A DNA stretch of 64,000 bases from Arcuatula senhousia (Eukaryota; Mollusca; Bivalvia; Mytilida; Mytilidae): assembly GCA_963971305.1 (NCBI GenBank), contig OZ020309.1:9045001-9109000 (forward strand). The letters run 5' to 3'. Positions 1-15,000 of this stretch are shown here, piece by piece. The notes below the pieces were generated by a model. The model saw only the letters and a program-made list of their open reading frames with translations, did not search any database and was not told the DNA's origin. The position numbers and the translations under genes are program-made. Each line of letters begins with the position of its first letter. Positions within the stretch are counted from its first letter, which is position 1.

Positions 1-2375
1 TTTAGCACTAAATCCAAATATGCATCCGCTCCAGACCGATTAGTTTGATATGCACCAAACCTAGCGGGCCAAAATTCAATAATTTCGGGTAATTTCAGAG
101 GAAACCCATCAAAGCAAATATTAAATAAATATGAAAAAAAATTCCAAATATGACGACAAATGTGCATATCAAAACGGCACTATATTAAACGACAACGACT
201 GCCTGTCACTCCCTTCCCTCTACGAAAATATATCGTGTCATCACCCCCCCCTTTTTTTGCTACCTTTTCCTTAATATTTATTTGTCATTTTACTGCTGTT
301 TGGTTTTTTTTTTACAATTGATCTAACAAATGAAATAACTTTTCAATCAAGTTGTCAGTCTCTTTTACATATATATTCATTTCTCCATTCGACCAACGAA
401 TGTGCTCGAATTTTTAGTCAATTGTGAATTATTTCCCCCTTGTTGAAATTGAATAATTGCGGAATTATAAGCAAAAAAAAAGTTTCATTATATTTTTGCT
501 AGGATCAAAAACCAAACTCTTCGTTCAAATCCCTAATCATTCATTGAAGCAATTAGATCATTATGAGACAATTATTTGCAATGTGAATCTTGAAGGAAGG
601 AAGGCACTTGGGTCCACTTTAGCTATGAAAACAAAGGCCCTGTCAAACCCATCTCTAAATGATCGTTTCCAATCATGTTGACATCTAAGAATCCAGAATA
701 TTATTAAAGTGTGAATAGGCCATCCAAGACAACATTCGAAGTTTCAGATATTCACTTGGTATGAGAATCAACATGCTTGAAGGAGTCATCAACTTTTTCT
801 ACCAATATACAGAAGAAAAGTACAAAGAAGCCGAGATGCTAGGATTCAAAACTATTCGGACCAGAGCCAGAATTCAGTCCACTTGAAGAAGAATAGATAA
901 CCCAGTATTCTAACAAGGCACACCCAAATACCGAAAACCCAGTCCTTTATGTGATTGTGAAAGGGGCTCTTTTCAGAGCCGCAAATATTTTTCAAAAAGA
1001 ATCTTACTATATTGTATGAAATAATGACTTTTTACCAAGCCCTCTTTTACATCAATCCAATTTCACTGCCGTCAAATTTTTATATGAATTTATTAGAAAC
1101 AAAAAAAAAATACATGCATAAACGCAATTGTAGTCGAACCACGCAGATTGCACCATACATTTTCTAAACTTCAAGTATAGTTGAACCTGAACTTTATATA
1201 TATATTTTTGAAAATAATAACAAACAAAAAAACAAAGATATTACTTGCTTTTTTAAAAAAATGACTCACCCTTCGCATCAGAGAAGCTTTCAGTAGTTTT
1301 CAGGTGCACAAATCAACATCAAAGCTGGATGCTGCGTTGCTTTACTTTGCAGTGAAAACGTGAAGCTCGTGCAAATTATGCGCACGTATTTTCTCTAAAC
1401 ATCTTTTTTCAACGTCATGAAACCGTTTTAGCACTAAATCCAAATATGCATCCGCTCCAGACCGATTAGTTTGATATGCACCAAACCTAGCGGGCCAAAA
1501 TTCAATAATTTCGGGTAATTTCAGAGGAAACCCATCAAAGCAAATATTAAATAAATATGAAAAGAAATTCCAAATATGACGACAAATGTGCATATCAAAA
1601 CGGCACTATATTAGACGACAACGACTGCCTGTCACTCCCTTCCCTCTACGAAAATAATATCGCGTTATCATCCCCCCTTTTTTTTGCTACCTTTTCCTTC
1701 ATATTTATTTGTCATTTAACTGCTGTTTAGTTTTTTTTACCATTGATCTAACAAATGAAATAACTTTTCAATCAAGTTGTCAGTCTCTTTTACATATATT
1801 CATTTCTCGATTCAACCAACGAATGTGCTTGAATTTTTAGTCAATTGTGAATTATCTCCCCCTTGTTGAAATTGAATAATTGCGGAATTATAAGCAAATA
1901 AAAAAGTTTCATAATATTTTTGCTAGGATCAAAAACCAAACTCTTCGTTCAAATCCCTAATCATTAATTGAAGCAATTAGATCATTATGAGACAATTATT
2001 TGCAATGTGAATCTTGAAGGAAGGAAGGCACTTTGGTCCACTTTAGCTATGAAAACAAAGGCCCTGTCAAACCCATCTCCAAATCATGTTGACATCTAAG
2101 AATCCAGAATATTATTAAAGTGTGAATAGGCCATCAAAGACAACATTCGAAGTTTCAGATATTCACTTGGTATGAGAATCAACATGCTTGAAGGAGTCAT
2201 CAACTTTTTCTACCAATATACAGAAGAAAAGTACAAAGAAGCCGAGATGCTAGGATTTAAAACGATTCGGACCAGAGCCAGAATTCAGTCCACTTGAAGA
2301 AGAATAGATAACCCAGTATTCTAACAAGGCGCACCCAAATACCGAAAACCCAGTCCTTAAGGTGACTGTGAAAGG

Positions 2376-2391
2376 GGCTCTTTTCAGAGCC
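2376..2391 (+). promoter_or_regulatory. Histone-type 3' stem-loop in each macrosatellite unit (representative copy)
   Basis: GGCTCTTTTCAGAGCC is a 6-bp stem with a 4-nt TTTC loop, identical to the metazoan replication-dependent histone mRNA 3' stem-loop consensus. About 12 nt downstream is a purine-rich CAAAAAGAA, placed where a U7-binding histone downstream element would be. Copies lie at 965-980, 2376-2391, 3789-3804, 5203-5218, 6617-6632, 8029-8044, 9441-9456, 10852-10867, 12264-12279, 13676-13691, 15087-15102, 19322-19337, 20735-20750 and 22148-22163. The core is unchanged in all 14, including the diverged ones. The flanks depart from consensus (AAAGG before, GCCAA instead of ACCA after). 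The same bases also read as Gly-Ala-Leu-Phe-Arg-Ala in a short open plus-strand frame, so a coincidence is possible. No histone coding sequence precedes it. Confidence 0.5.
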
Positions 2392-2754
2392 GCCAATATT
2401 TTTCAAAAAGAATCTTACTATATTGTATGAAATAATGACTTTTTACCAAGCCCTCTTTTACATCAATCCAATTTCACTGCCGTCAAATTTTTATATGAAT
2501 TTATTAGAAACAAAAAAAAAAAATACATGCATAAACGCAATTGTAGTCGAACCACGCAGATTGCACCATACATTTTCTAAACTTCAAGTATAGTTGAACC
2601 TGAACTTTATATATATATTTTTGAAAATAATAACAAACAAAAAAACAAAGATATTACTTGCTTTTTTTAAAAAATGACTCACCCTTCGCATCAGAGAAGC
2701 TTTCAGTAGTTTTCAGGTGCACAAATCAACATCAAAGCTGGATGCTGCGTTGCT

Positions 2755-3006
2755 TTACTTTGCAGTGAAAACGTGAAGCTCGTGCAAATTATGCGCACGT
2801 ATTTTCTCTAAACATCTTTTTTCAACGTCATGAAACCGTTTTAGCACTAAATCCAAATATGCATCCGCTCCAGACCGATTAGTTTGATATGCACCAAACC
2901 TAGCGGGCCAAAATTCAATAATTTCGGGTAATTTCAGAGGAAACCCATCAAAGCAAATATTAAATAAATATGAAAAAAAATTCCAAATATGACGACAAAT
3001 GTGCAT
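2755..3006 (-). CDS. Repeated 81-83-codon open frame of the macrosatellite unit (representative copy; doubtful gene)
   Basis: An open frame ending in TAA recurs at 1342-1593, 2755-3006, 4167-4412, 5581-5826, 6995-7246, 8407-8658, 9818-10069, 11230-11481, 12642-12893, 14053-14304, 15465-15710 and 19699-19944. Two N-terminal variants exist, MHICRHIW... (83 aa) and MSSYVGFVF... (81 aa, in the copies at 4167, 5581, 15465 and 19699). The shared body is charged and helical-looking (LDLVLKRFHDVEKRC). I recognise no domain. About 90 nt past the stop lies a consensus-like 5' splice site (GAAGG/GTGAGT). Against coding: the diverged units at about 21112 and 22540, and the deleted one at about 23424, lack two bases (CCAATTC instead of CCAAAATTC), which breaks the frame. 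The frame may therefore be an accident of the amplified variant. Confidence 0.3.
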   Translation of the reverse strand: MHICRHIWNFFSYLFNICFDGFPLKLPEIIEFWPARFGAYQTNRSGADAYLDLVLKRFHDVEKRCLEKIRAHNLHELHVFTAK

Positions 3007-6000
3007 ATCAAAACGGCACTATATTAGACGACAACGACTGCCTGTCACTCCCTTCCCTCTACGAAAATAATATCGCGTTATCATCCCCCCTTTTTTTTGC
3101 TACCTTTTCCTTCATATTTATTTGTCATTTAACTGCTGTTTAGTTTTTTTTACCATTGATCTAACAAATGAAATAACTTTTCAATCAAGTTGTCAGTCTC
3201 TTTTACATATATTCATTTCTCGATTCAACCAACGAATGTGCTTGAATTTTTAGTCAATTGTGAATTATCTCCCCCTTGTTGAAATTGAATAATTGCGGAA
3301 TTATAAGCAAATAAAAAAGTTTCATAATATTTTTGCTAGGATCAAAAACCAAACTCTTCGTTCAAATCCCTAATCATTAATTGAAGCAATTAGATCATTA
3401 TGAGACAATTATTTGCAATGTGAATCTTGAAGGAAGGAAGGCACTTTGGTCCACTTTAGCTATGAAAACAAAGGCCCTGTCAAACCCATCTCCAAATCAT
3501 GTTGACATCTAAGAATCCAGAATATTATTAAAGTGTGAATAGGCCATCAAAGACAACATTCGAAGTTTCAGATATTCACTTGGTATGAGAATCAACATGC
3601 TTGAAGGAGTCATCAACTTTTTCTACCAATATACAGAAGAAAAGTACAAAGAAGCCGAGATGCTAGGATTTAAAACGATTCGGACCAGAGCCAGAATTCA
3701 GTCCACTTGAAGAAGAATAGATAACCCAGTATTCTAACAAGGCGCACCCAAATACCGAAAACCCAGTCCTTAAGGTGACTGTGAAAGGGGCTCTTTTCAG
3801 AGCCGCCAATATTTTTCAAAAAGAATCTTACTATATTGTATGAAATAATGACTTTTTACCAAGCCCTCTTTTACATCAATCCAATTTCACTGCCGTCAAA
3901 TTTTTATATGAATTTATTAGAAACAAAAAAAAAAATACATGCATAAACGCAATTGTAGTCGAACCACGCAGATTGCACCATACATTTTCTAAACTTCAAG
4001 TATAGTTGAACCTGAACTTTATATATATATTTTTGAAAATAATAACAAACAAAAAAACAAAGATATTACTTGCTTTTTTAAAAAAATGACTCACCCTTCG
4101 CATCAGAGAAGCTTTCAGTAGTTTTCAGGTGCACAAATCAACATCAAAGCTGGATGCTGCGTTGCTTTACTTTGCAGTGAAAACGTGAAGCTCGTGCAAA
4201 TTATGCGCACGTATTTTCTCTAAACATCTTTTTTCAACGTCATGAAACCGTTTTAGCACTAAATCCAAATATGCATCCGCTCCAGACCGATTAGTTTGAT
4301 ATACACCAAACCTAGCGGGCCAAAATTCAATAATTTCGGGTAATTTCAGAGGAAACCCGCCAAAGCAAATATTAAATAAATATGCAAAAACAAATCCCAC
4401 ATATGACGACAAATGTGCATATCAAAACGGCACTATATTAGACGACAACGACTGCCTGTCACTCCCTTCCCTCTACGAAAATAATATCGCGTTATCATCC
4501 CCCCTTTTTTTTGCTACCTTTTCCTTCATATTTATTTGTCATTTAACTGCTGTTTAGTTTTTTTTACCATTGATCTAACAAATGAAATAACTTTTCAATC
4601 AAGTTGTCAGTCTCTTTTACATATATTCATTTCTCGATTCAACCAACGAATGTGCTTGAATTTTTAGTCAATTGTGAATTATCTCCCCCTTGTTGAAATT
4701 GAATAATTGCGGAATTATAAGCAAATAAAAAAGTTTCATAATATTTTTGCTAGGATCAAAAACCAAACTCTTCGTTCAAATCCCTAATCATTAATTGAAG
4801 CAATTAGATCATTATGAGACAATTATTTGCAATGTGAATCTTGAAGGAAGGAAGGCACTTTGGTCCACTTTAGCTATGAAAACAAAGGCCCTGTCAAACC
4901 CATCTCCAAATCATGTTGACATCTAAGAATCCAGAATATTATTAAAGTGTGAATAGGCCATCAAAGACAACATTCGAAGTTTCAGATATTCACTTGGTAT
5001 GAGAATCAACATGCTTGAAGGAGTCATCAACTTTTTCTACCAATATACAGAAGAAAAGTACAAAGAAGCCGAGATGCTAGGATTTAAAACGATTCGGACC
5101 AGAGCCAGAATTCAGTCCACTTGAAGAAGAATAGATAACCCAGTATTCTAACAAGGCGCACCCAAATACCGAAAACCCAGTCCTTAAGGTGACTGTGAAA
5201 GGGGCTCTTTTCAGAGCCGCCAATATTTTTCAAAAAGAATCTTACTATATTGTATGAAATAATGACTTTTTACCAAGCCCTCTTTTACATCAATCCAATT
5301 TCACTGCCGTCAAATTTTTATATGAATTTATTAGAAACAAAAAAAAAAATACATGCATAAACGCAATTGTAGTCGAACCACGCAGATTGCACCATACATT
5401 TTCTAAACTTCAAGTATAGTTGAACCTGAACTTTATATATATATTTTTGAAAATAATAACAAACAAAAAAACAAAGATATTACTTGCTTTTTTAAAAAAA
5501 TGACTCACCCTTCGCATCAGAGAAGCTTTCAGTAGTTTTCAGGTGCACAAATCAACATCAAAGCTGGATGCTGCGTTGCTTTACTTTGCAGTGAAAACGT
5601 GAAGCTCGTGCAAATTATGCGCACGTATTTTCTCTAAACATCTTTTTTCAACGTCATGAAACCGTTTTAGCACTAAATCCAAATATGCATCCGCTCCAGA
5701 CCGATTAGTTTGATATACACCAAACCTAGCGGGCCAAAATTCAATAATTTCGGGTAATTTCAGAGGAAACCCGCCAAAGCAAATATTAAATAAATATGCA
5801 AAAACAAATCCCACATATGACGACAAATGTGCATATCAAAACGGCACTATATTAGACGACAACGACTGCCTGTCACTCCCTTCCCTCTACGAAAATAATA
5901 TCGCGTTATCATCCCCCCTTTTTTTTGCTACCTTTTCCTTCATATTTATTTGTCATTTAACTGCTGTTTAGTTTTTTTTACCATTGATCTAACAAATGAA

Positions 6001-9000
6001 ATAACTTTTCAATCAAGTTGTCAGTCTCTTTTACATATATTCATTTCTCGATTCAACCAACGAATGTGCTTGAATTTTTAGTCAATTGTGAATTATCTCC
6101 CCCTTGTTGAAATTGAATAATTGCGGAATTATAAGCAAATAAAAAAGTTTCATAATATTTTTGCTAGGATCAAAAACCAAACTCTTCGTTCAAATCCCTA
6201 ATCATTAATTGAAGCAATTAGATCATTATGAGACAATTATTTGCAATGTGAATCTTGAAGGAAGGAAGGCACTTTGGTCCACTTTAGCTATGAAAACAAA
6301 GGCCCTGTCAAACCCATCTCCAAATCATGTTGACATCTAAGAATCCAGAATATTATTAAAGTGTGAATAGGCCATCAAAGACAACATTCGAAGTTTCAGA
6401 TATTCACTTGGTATGAGAATCAACATGCTTGAAGGAGTCATCAACTTTTTCTACCAATATACAGAAGAAAAGTACAAAGAAGCCGAGATGCTAGGATTTA
6501 AAACGATTCGGACCAGAGCCAGAATTCAGTCCACTTGAAGAAGAATAGATAACCCAGTATTCTAACAAGGCGCACCCAAATACCGAAAACCCAGTCCTTA
6601 AGGTGACTGTGAAAGGGGCTCTTTTCAGAGCCGCCAATATTTTTCAAAAAGAATCTTACTATATTGTATGAAATAATGACTTTTTACCAAGCCCTCTTTT
6701 ACATCAATCCAATTTCACTGCCGTCAAATTTTTATATGAATTTATTAGAAACAAAAAAAAAAATACATGCATAAACGCAATTGTAGTCGAACCACGCAGA
6801 TTGCACCATACATTTTCTAAACTTCAAGTATAGTTGAACCTGAACTTTATATATATATTTTTGAAAATAATAACAAACAAAAAAACAAAGATATTACTTG
6901 CTTTTTTTAAAAAATGACTCACCCTTCGCATCAGAGAAGCTTTCAGTAGTTTTCAGGTGCACAAATCAACATCAAAGCTGGATGCTGCGTTGCTTTACTT
7001 TGCAGTGAAAACGTGAAGCTCGTGCAAATTATGCGCACGTATTTTCTCTAAACATCTTTTTTCAACGTCATGAAACCGTTTTAGCACTAAATCCAAATAT
7101 GCATCCGCTCCAGACCGATTAGTTTGATATGCACCAAACCTAGCGGGCCAAAATTCAATAATTTCGGGTAATTTCAGAGGAAACCCATCAAAGCAAATAT
7201 TAAATAAATATGAAAAAAAATTCCAAATATGACGACAAATGTGCATATCAAAACGGCACTATATTAGACGACAACGACTGCCTGTCACTCCCTTCCCTCT
7301 ACGAAAATAATATCGCGTTATCATCCCCCCTTTTTTTTGCTACCTTTTCCTTCATATTTATTTGTCATTTAACTGCTGTTTAGTTTTTTTTACCATTGAT
7401 CTAACAAATGAAATAACTTTTCAATCAAGTTGTCAGTCTCTTTTACATATATTCATTTCTCGATTCAACCAACGAATGTGCTTGAATTTTTAGTCAATTG
7501 TGAATTATCTCCCCCTTGTTGAAATTGAATAATTGCGGAATTATAAGCAAATAAAAAAGTTTCATAATATTTTTGCTAGGATCAAAAACCAAACTCTTCG
7601 TTCAAATCCCTAATCATTAATTGAAGCAATTAGATCATTATGAGACAATTATTTGCAATGTGAATCTTGAAGGAAGGAAGGCACTTTGGTCCACTTTAGC
7701 TATGAAAACAAAGGCCCTGTCAAACCCATCTCCAAATCATGTTGACATCTAAGAATCCAGAATATTATTAAAGTGTGAATAGGCCATCAAAGACAACATT
7801 CGAAGTTTCAGATATTCACTTGGTATGAGAATCAACATGCTTGAAGGAGTCATCAACTTTTTCTACCAATATACAGAAGAAAAGTACAAAGAAGCCGAGA
7901 TGCTAGGATTTAAAACGATTCGGACCAGAGCCAGAATTCAGTCCACTTGAAGAAGAATAGATAACCCAGTATTCTAACAAGGCGCACCCAAATACCGAAA
8001 ACCCAGTCCTTAAGGTGACTGTGAAAGGGGCTCTTTTCAGAGCCGCCAATATTTTTCAAAAAGAATCTTACTATATTGTATGAAATAATGACTTTTTACC
8101 AAGCCCTCTTTTACATCAATCCAATTTCACTGCCGTCAAATTTTTATATGAATTTATTAGAAACAAAAAAAAAAATACATGCATAAACGCAATTGTAGTC
8201 GAACCACGCAGATTGCACCATACATTTTCTAAACTTCAAGTATAGTTGAACCTGAACTTTATATATATATTTTTGAAAATAATAACAAACAAAAAAACAA
8301 AGATATTACTTGCTTTTTTTAAAAAATGACTCACCCTTCGCATCAGAGAAGCTTTCAGTAGTTTTCAGGTGCACAAATCAACATCAAAGCTGGATGCTGC
8401 GTTGCTTTACTTTGCAGTGAAAACGTGAAGCTCGTGCAAATTATGCGCACGTATTTTCTCTAAACATCTTTTTTCAACGTCATGAAACCGTTTTAGCACT
8501 AAATCCAAATATGCATCCGCTCCAGACCGATTAGTTTGATATGCACCAAACCTAGCGGGCCAAAATTCAATAATTTCGGGTAATTTCAGAGGAAACCCAT
8601 CAAAGCAAATATTAAATAAATATGAAAAAAAATTCCAAATATGACGACAAATGTGCATATCAAAACGGCACTATATTAGACGACAACGACTGCCTGTCAC
8701 TCCCTTCCCTCTACGAAAATAATATCGCGTTATCATCCCCCCTTTTTTTTGCTACCTTTTCCTTCATATTTATTTGTCATTTAACTGCTGTTTAGTTTTT
8801 TTTACCATTGATCTAACAAATGAAATAACTTTTCAATCAAGTTGTCAGTCTCTTTTACATATATTCATTTCTCGATTCAACCAACGAATGTGCTTGAATT
8901 TTTAGTCAATTGTGAATTATCTCCCCCTTGTTGAAATTGAATAATTGCGGAATTATAAGCAAATAAAAAAGTTTCATAATATTTTTGCTAGGATCAAAAA

Positions 9001-12000
9001 CCAAACTCTTCGTTCAAATCCCTAATCATTAATTGAAGCAATTAGATCATTATGAGACAATTATTTGCAATGTGAATCTTGAAGGAAGGAAGGCACTTTG
9101 GTCCACTTTAGCTATGAAAACAAAGGCCCTGTCAAACCCATCTCCAAATCATGTTGACATCTAAGAATCCAGAATATTATTAAAGTGTGAATAGGCCATC
9201 AAAGACAACATTCGAAGTTTCAGATATTCACTTGGTATGAGAATCAACATGCTTGAAGGAGTCATCAACTTTTTCTACCAATATACAGAAGAAAAGTACA
9301 AAGAAGCCGAGATGCTAGGATTTAAAACGATTCGGACCAGAGCCAGAATTCAGTCCACTTGAAGAAGAATAGATAACCCAGTATTCTAACAAGGCGCACC
9401 CAAATACCGAAAACCCAGTCCTTAAGGTGACTGTGAAAGGGGCTCTTTTCAGAGCCGCCAATATTTTTCAAAAAGAATCTTACTATATTGTATGAAATAA
9501 TGACTTTTTACCAAGCCCTCTTTTACATCAATCCAATTTCACTGCCGTCAAATTTTTATATGAATTTATTAGAAACAAAAAAAAAATACATGCATAAACG
9601 CAATTGTAGTCGAACCACGCAGATTGCACCATACATTTTCTAAACTTCAAGTATAGTTGAACCTGAACTTTATATATATATTTTTGAAAATAATAACAAA
9701 CAAAAAAACAAAGATATTACTTGCTTTTTTTAAAAAATGACTCACCCTTCGCATCAGAGAAGCTTTCAGTAGTTTTCAGGTGCACAAATCAACATCAAAG
9801 CTGGATGCTGCGTTGCTTTACTTTGCAGTGAAAACGTGAAGCTCGTGCAAATTATGCGCACGTATTTTCTCTAAACATCTTTTTTCAACGTCATGAAACC
9901 GTTTTAGCACTAAATCCAAATATGCATCCGCTCCAGACCGATTAGTTTGATATGCACCAAACCTAGCGGGCCAAAATTCAATAATTTCGGGTAATTTCAG
10001 AGGAAACCCATCAAAGCAAATATTAAATAAATATGAAAAAAAATTCCAAATATGACGACAAATGTGCATATCAAAACGGCACTATATTAGACGACAACGA
10101 CTGCCTGTCACTCCCTTCCCTCTACGAAAATAATATCGCGTTATCATCCCCCCTTTTTTTTGCTACCTTTTCCTTCATATTTATTTGTCATTTAACTGCT
10201 GTTTAGTTTTTTTTACCATTGATCTAACAAATGAAATAACTTTTCAATCAAGTTGTCAGTCTCTTTTACATATATTCATTTCTCGATTCAACCAACGAAT
10301 GTGCTTGAATTTTTAGTCAATTGTGAATTATCTCCCCCTTGTTGAAATTGAATAATTGCGGAATTATAAGCAAATAAAAAAGTTTCATAATATTTTTGCT
10401 AGGATCAAAAACCAAACTCTTCGTTCAAATCCCTAATCATTAATTGAAGCAATTAGATCATTATGAGACAATTATTTGCAATGTGAATCTTGAAGGAAGG
10501 AAGGCACTTTGGTCCACTTTAGCTATGAAAACAAAGGCCCTGTCAAACCCATCTCCAAATCATGTTGACATCTAAGAATCCAGAATATTATTAAAGTGTG
10601 AATAGGCCATCAAAGACAACATTCGAAGTTTCAGATATTCACTTGGTATGAGAATCAACATGCTTGAAGGAGTCATCAACTTTTTCTACCAATATACAGA
10701 AGAAAAGTACAAAGAAGCCGAGATGCTAGGATTTAAAACGATTCGGACCAGAGCCAGAATTCAGTCCACTTGAAGAAGAATAGATAACCCAGTATTCTAA
10801 CAAGGCGCACCCAAATACCGAAAACCCAGTCCTTAAGGTGACTGTGAAAGGGGCTCTTTTCAGAGCCGCCAATATTTTTCAAAAAGAATCTTACTATATT
10901 GTATGAAATAATGACTTTTTACCAAGCCCTCTTTTACATCAATCCAATTTCACTGCCGTCAAATTTTTATATGAATTTATTAGAAACAAAAAAAAAAATA
11001 CATGCATAAACGCAATTGTAGTCGAACCACGCAGATTGCACCATACATTTTCTAAACTTCAAGTATAGTTGAACCTGAACTTTATATATATATTTTTGAA
11101 AATAATAACAAACAAAAAAACAAAGATATTACTTGCTTTTTTTAAAAAATGACTCACCCTTCGCATCAGAGAAGCTTTCAGTAGTTTTCAGGTGCACAAA
11201 TCAACATCAAAGCTGGATGCTGCGTTGCTTTACTTTGCAGTGAAAACGTGAAGCTCGTGCAAATTATGCGCACGTATTTTCTCTAAACATCTTTTTTCAA
11301 CGTCATGAAACCGTTTTAGCACTAAATCCAAATATGCATCCGCTCCAGACCGATTAGTTTGATATGCACCAAACCTAGCGGGCCAAAATTCAATAATTTC
11401 GGGTAATTTCAGAGGAAACCCATCAAAGCAAATATTAAATAAATATGAAAAAAAATTCCAAATATGACGACAAATGTGCATATCAAAACGGCACTATATT
11501 AGACGACAACGACTGCCTGTCACTCCCTTCCCTCTACGAAAATAATATCGCGTTATCATCCCCCCTTTTTTTTGCTACCTTTTCCTTCATATTTATTTGT
11601 CATTTAACTGCTGTTTAGTTTTTTTTACCATTGATCTAACAAATGAAATAACTTTTCAATCAAGTTGTCAGTCTCTTTTACATATATTCATTTCTCGATT
11701 CAACCAACGAATGTGCTTGAATTTTTAGTCAATTGTGAATTATCTCCCCCTTGTTGAAATTGAATAATTGCGGAATTATAAGCAAATAAAAAAGTTTCAT
11801 AATATTTTTGCTAGGATCAAAAACCAAACTCTTCGTTCAAATCCCTAATCATTAATTGAAGCAATTAGATCATTATGAGACAATTATTTGCAATGTGAAT
11901 CTTGAAGGAAGGAAGGCACTTTGGTCCACTTTAGCTATGAAAACAAAGGCCCTGTCAAACCCATCTCCAAATCATGTTGACATCTAAGAATCCAGAATAT

Positions 12001-15000
12001 TATTAAAGTGTGAATAGGCCATCAAAGACAACATTCGAAGTTTCAGATATTCACTTGGTATGAGAATCAACATGCTTGAAGGAGTCATCAACTTTTTCTA
12101 CCAATATACAGAAGAAAAGTACAAAGAAGCCGAGATGCTAGGATTTAAAACGATTCGGACCAGAGCCAGAATTCAGTCCACTTGAAGAAGAATAGATAAC
12201 CCAGTATTCTAACAAGGCGCACCCAAATACCGAAAACCCAGTCCTTAAGGTGACTGTGAAAGGGGCTCTTTTCAGAGCCGCCAATATTTTTCAAAAAGAA
12301 TCTTACTATATTGTATGAAATAATGACTTTTTACCAAGCCCTCTTTTACATCAATCCAATTTCACTGCCGTCAAATTTTTATATGAATTTATTAGAAACA
12401 AAAAAAAAAATACATGCATAAACGCAATTGTAGTCGAACCACGCAGATTGCACCATACATTTTCTAAACTTCAAGTATAGTTGAACCTGAACTTTATATA
12501 TATATTTTTGAAAATAATAACAAACAAAAAAACAAAGATATTACTTGCTTTTTTTAAAAAATGACTCACCCTTCGCATCAGAGAAGCTTTCAGTAGTTTT
12601 CAGGTGCACAAATCAACATCAAAGCTGGATGCTGCGTTGCTTTACTTTGCAGTGAAAACGTGAAGCTCGTGCAAATTATGCGCACGTATTTTCTCTAAAC
12701 ATCTTTTTTCAACGTCATGAAACCGTTTTAGCACTAAATCCAAATATGCATCCGCTCCAGACCGATTAGTTTGATATGCACCAAACCTAGCGGGCCAAAA
12801 TTCAATAATTTCGGGTAATTTCAGAGGAAACCCATCAAAGCAAATATTAAATAAATATGAAAAAAAATTCCAAATATGACGACAAATGTGCATATCAAAA
12901 CGGCACTATATTAGACGACAACGACTGCCTGTCACTCCCTTCCCTCTACGAAAATAATATCGCGTTATCATCCCCCCTTTTTTTTGCTACCTTTTCCTTC
13001 ATATTTATTTGTCATTTAACTGCTGTTTAGTTTTTTTTACCATTGATCTAACAAATGAAATAACTTTTCAATCAAGTTGTCAGTCTCTTTTACATATATT
13101 CATTTCTCGATTCAACCAACGAATGTGCTTGAATTTTTAGTCAATTGTGAATTATCTCCCCCTTGTTGAAATTGAATAATTGCGGAATTATAAGCAAATA
13201 AAAAAGTTTCATAATATTTTTGCTAGGATCAAAAACCAAACTCTTCGTTCAAATCCCTAATCATTAATTGAAGCAATTAGATCATTATGAGACAATTATT
13301 TGCAATGTGAATCTTGAAGGAAGGAAGGCACTTTGGTCCACTTTAGCTATGAAAACAAAGGCCCTGTCAAACCCATCTCCAAATCATGTTGACATCTAAG
13401 AATCCAGAATATTATTAAAGTGTGAATAGGCCATCAAAGACAACATTCGAAGTTTCAGATATTCACTTGGTATGAGAATCAACATGCTTGAAGGAGTCAT
13501 CAACTTTTTCTACCAATATACAGAAGAAAAGTACAAAGAAGCCGAGATGCTAGGATTTAAAACGATTCGGACCAGAGCCAGAATTCAGTCCACTTGAAGA
13601 AGAATAGATAACCCAGTATTCTAACAAGGCGCACCCAAATACCGAAAACCCAGTCCTTAAGGTGACTGTGAAAGGGGCTCTTTTCAGAGCCGCCAATATT
13701 TTTCAAAAAGAATCTTACTATATTGTATGAAATAATGACTTTTTACCAAGCCCTCTTTTACATCAATCCAATTTCACTGCCGTCAAATTTTTATATGAAT
13801 TTATTAGAAACAAAAAAAAAATACATGCATAAACGCAATTGTAGTCGAACCACGCAGATTGCACCATACATTTTCTAAACTTCAAGTATAGTTGAACCTG
13901 AACTTTATATATATATTTTTGAAAATAATAACAAACAAAAAAACAAAGATATTACTTGCTTTTTTTAAAAAATGACTCACCCTTCGCATCAGAGAAGCTT
14001 TCAGTAGTTTTCAGGTGCACAAATCAACATCAAAGCTGGATGCTGCGTTGCTTTACTTTGCAGTGAAAACGTGAAGCTCGTGCAAATTATGCGCACGTAT
14101 TTTCTCTAAACATCTTTTTTCAACGTCATGAAACCGTTTTAGCACTAAATCCAAATATGCATCCGCTCCAGACCGATTAGTTTGATATGCACCAAACCTA
14201 GCGGGCCAAAATTCAATAATTTCGGGTAATTTCAGAGGAAACCCATCAAAGCAAATATTAAATAAATATGAAAAAAAATTCCAAATATGACGACAAATGT
14301 GCATATCAAAACGGCACTATATTAAACGACAACGACTGCCTGTCACTCCCTTCCCTCTACGAAAATAATATCGCGTTATCATCCCCCCTTTTTTTTGCTA
14401 CCTTTTCCTTCATATTTATTTGTCATTTAACTGCTGTTTAGTTTTTTTTACCATTGATCTAACAAATGAAATAACTTTTCAATCAAGTTGTCAGTCTCTT
14501 TTACATATATTCATTTCTCGATTCAACCAACGAATGTGCTTGAATTTTTAGTCAATTGTGAATTATCTCCCCCTTGTTGAAATTGAATAATTGCGGAATT
14601 ATAAGCAAATAAAAAAGTTTCATAATATTTTTGCTAGGATCAAAAACCAAACTCTTCGTTCAAATCCCTAATCATTAATTGAAGCAATTAGATCATTATG
14701 AGACAATTATTTGCAATGTGAATCTTGAAGGAAGGAAGGCACTTTGGTCCACTTTAGCTATGAAAACAAAGGCCCTGTCAAACCCATCTCCAAATCATGT
14801 TGACATCTAAGAATCCAGAATATTATTAAAGTGTGAATAGGCCATCCAAGACAACATTCGAAGTTTCAGATATTCACTTGGTATGAGAATCAACATGCTT
14901 GAAGGAGTCATCAACTTTTTCTACCAATATACAGAAGAAAAGTACAAAGAAGCCGAGATGCTAGGATTCAAAACTATTCGGACCAGAGCCAGAATTCAGT

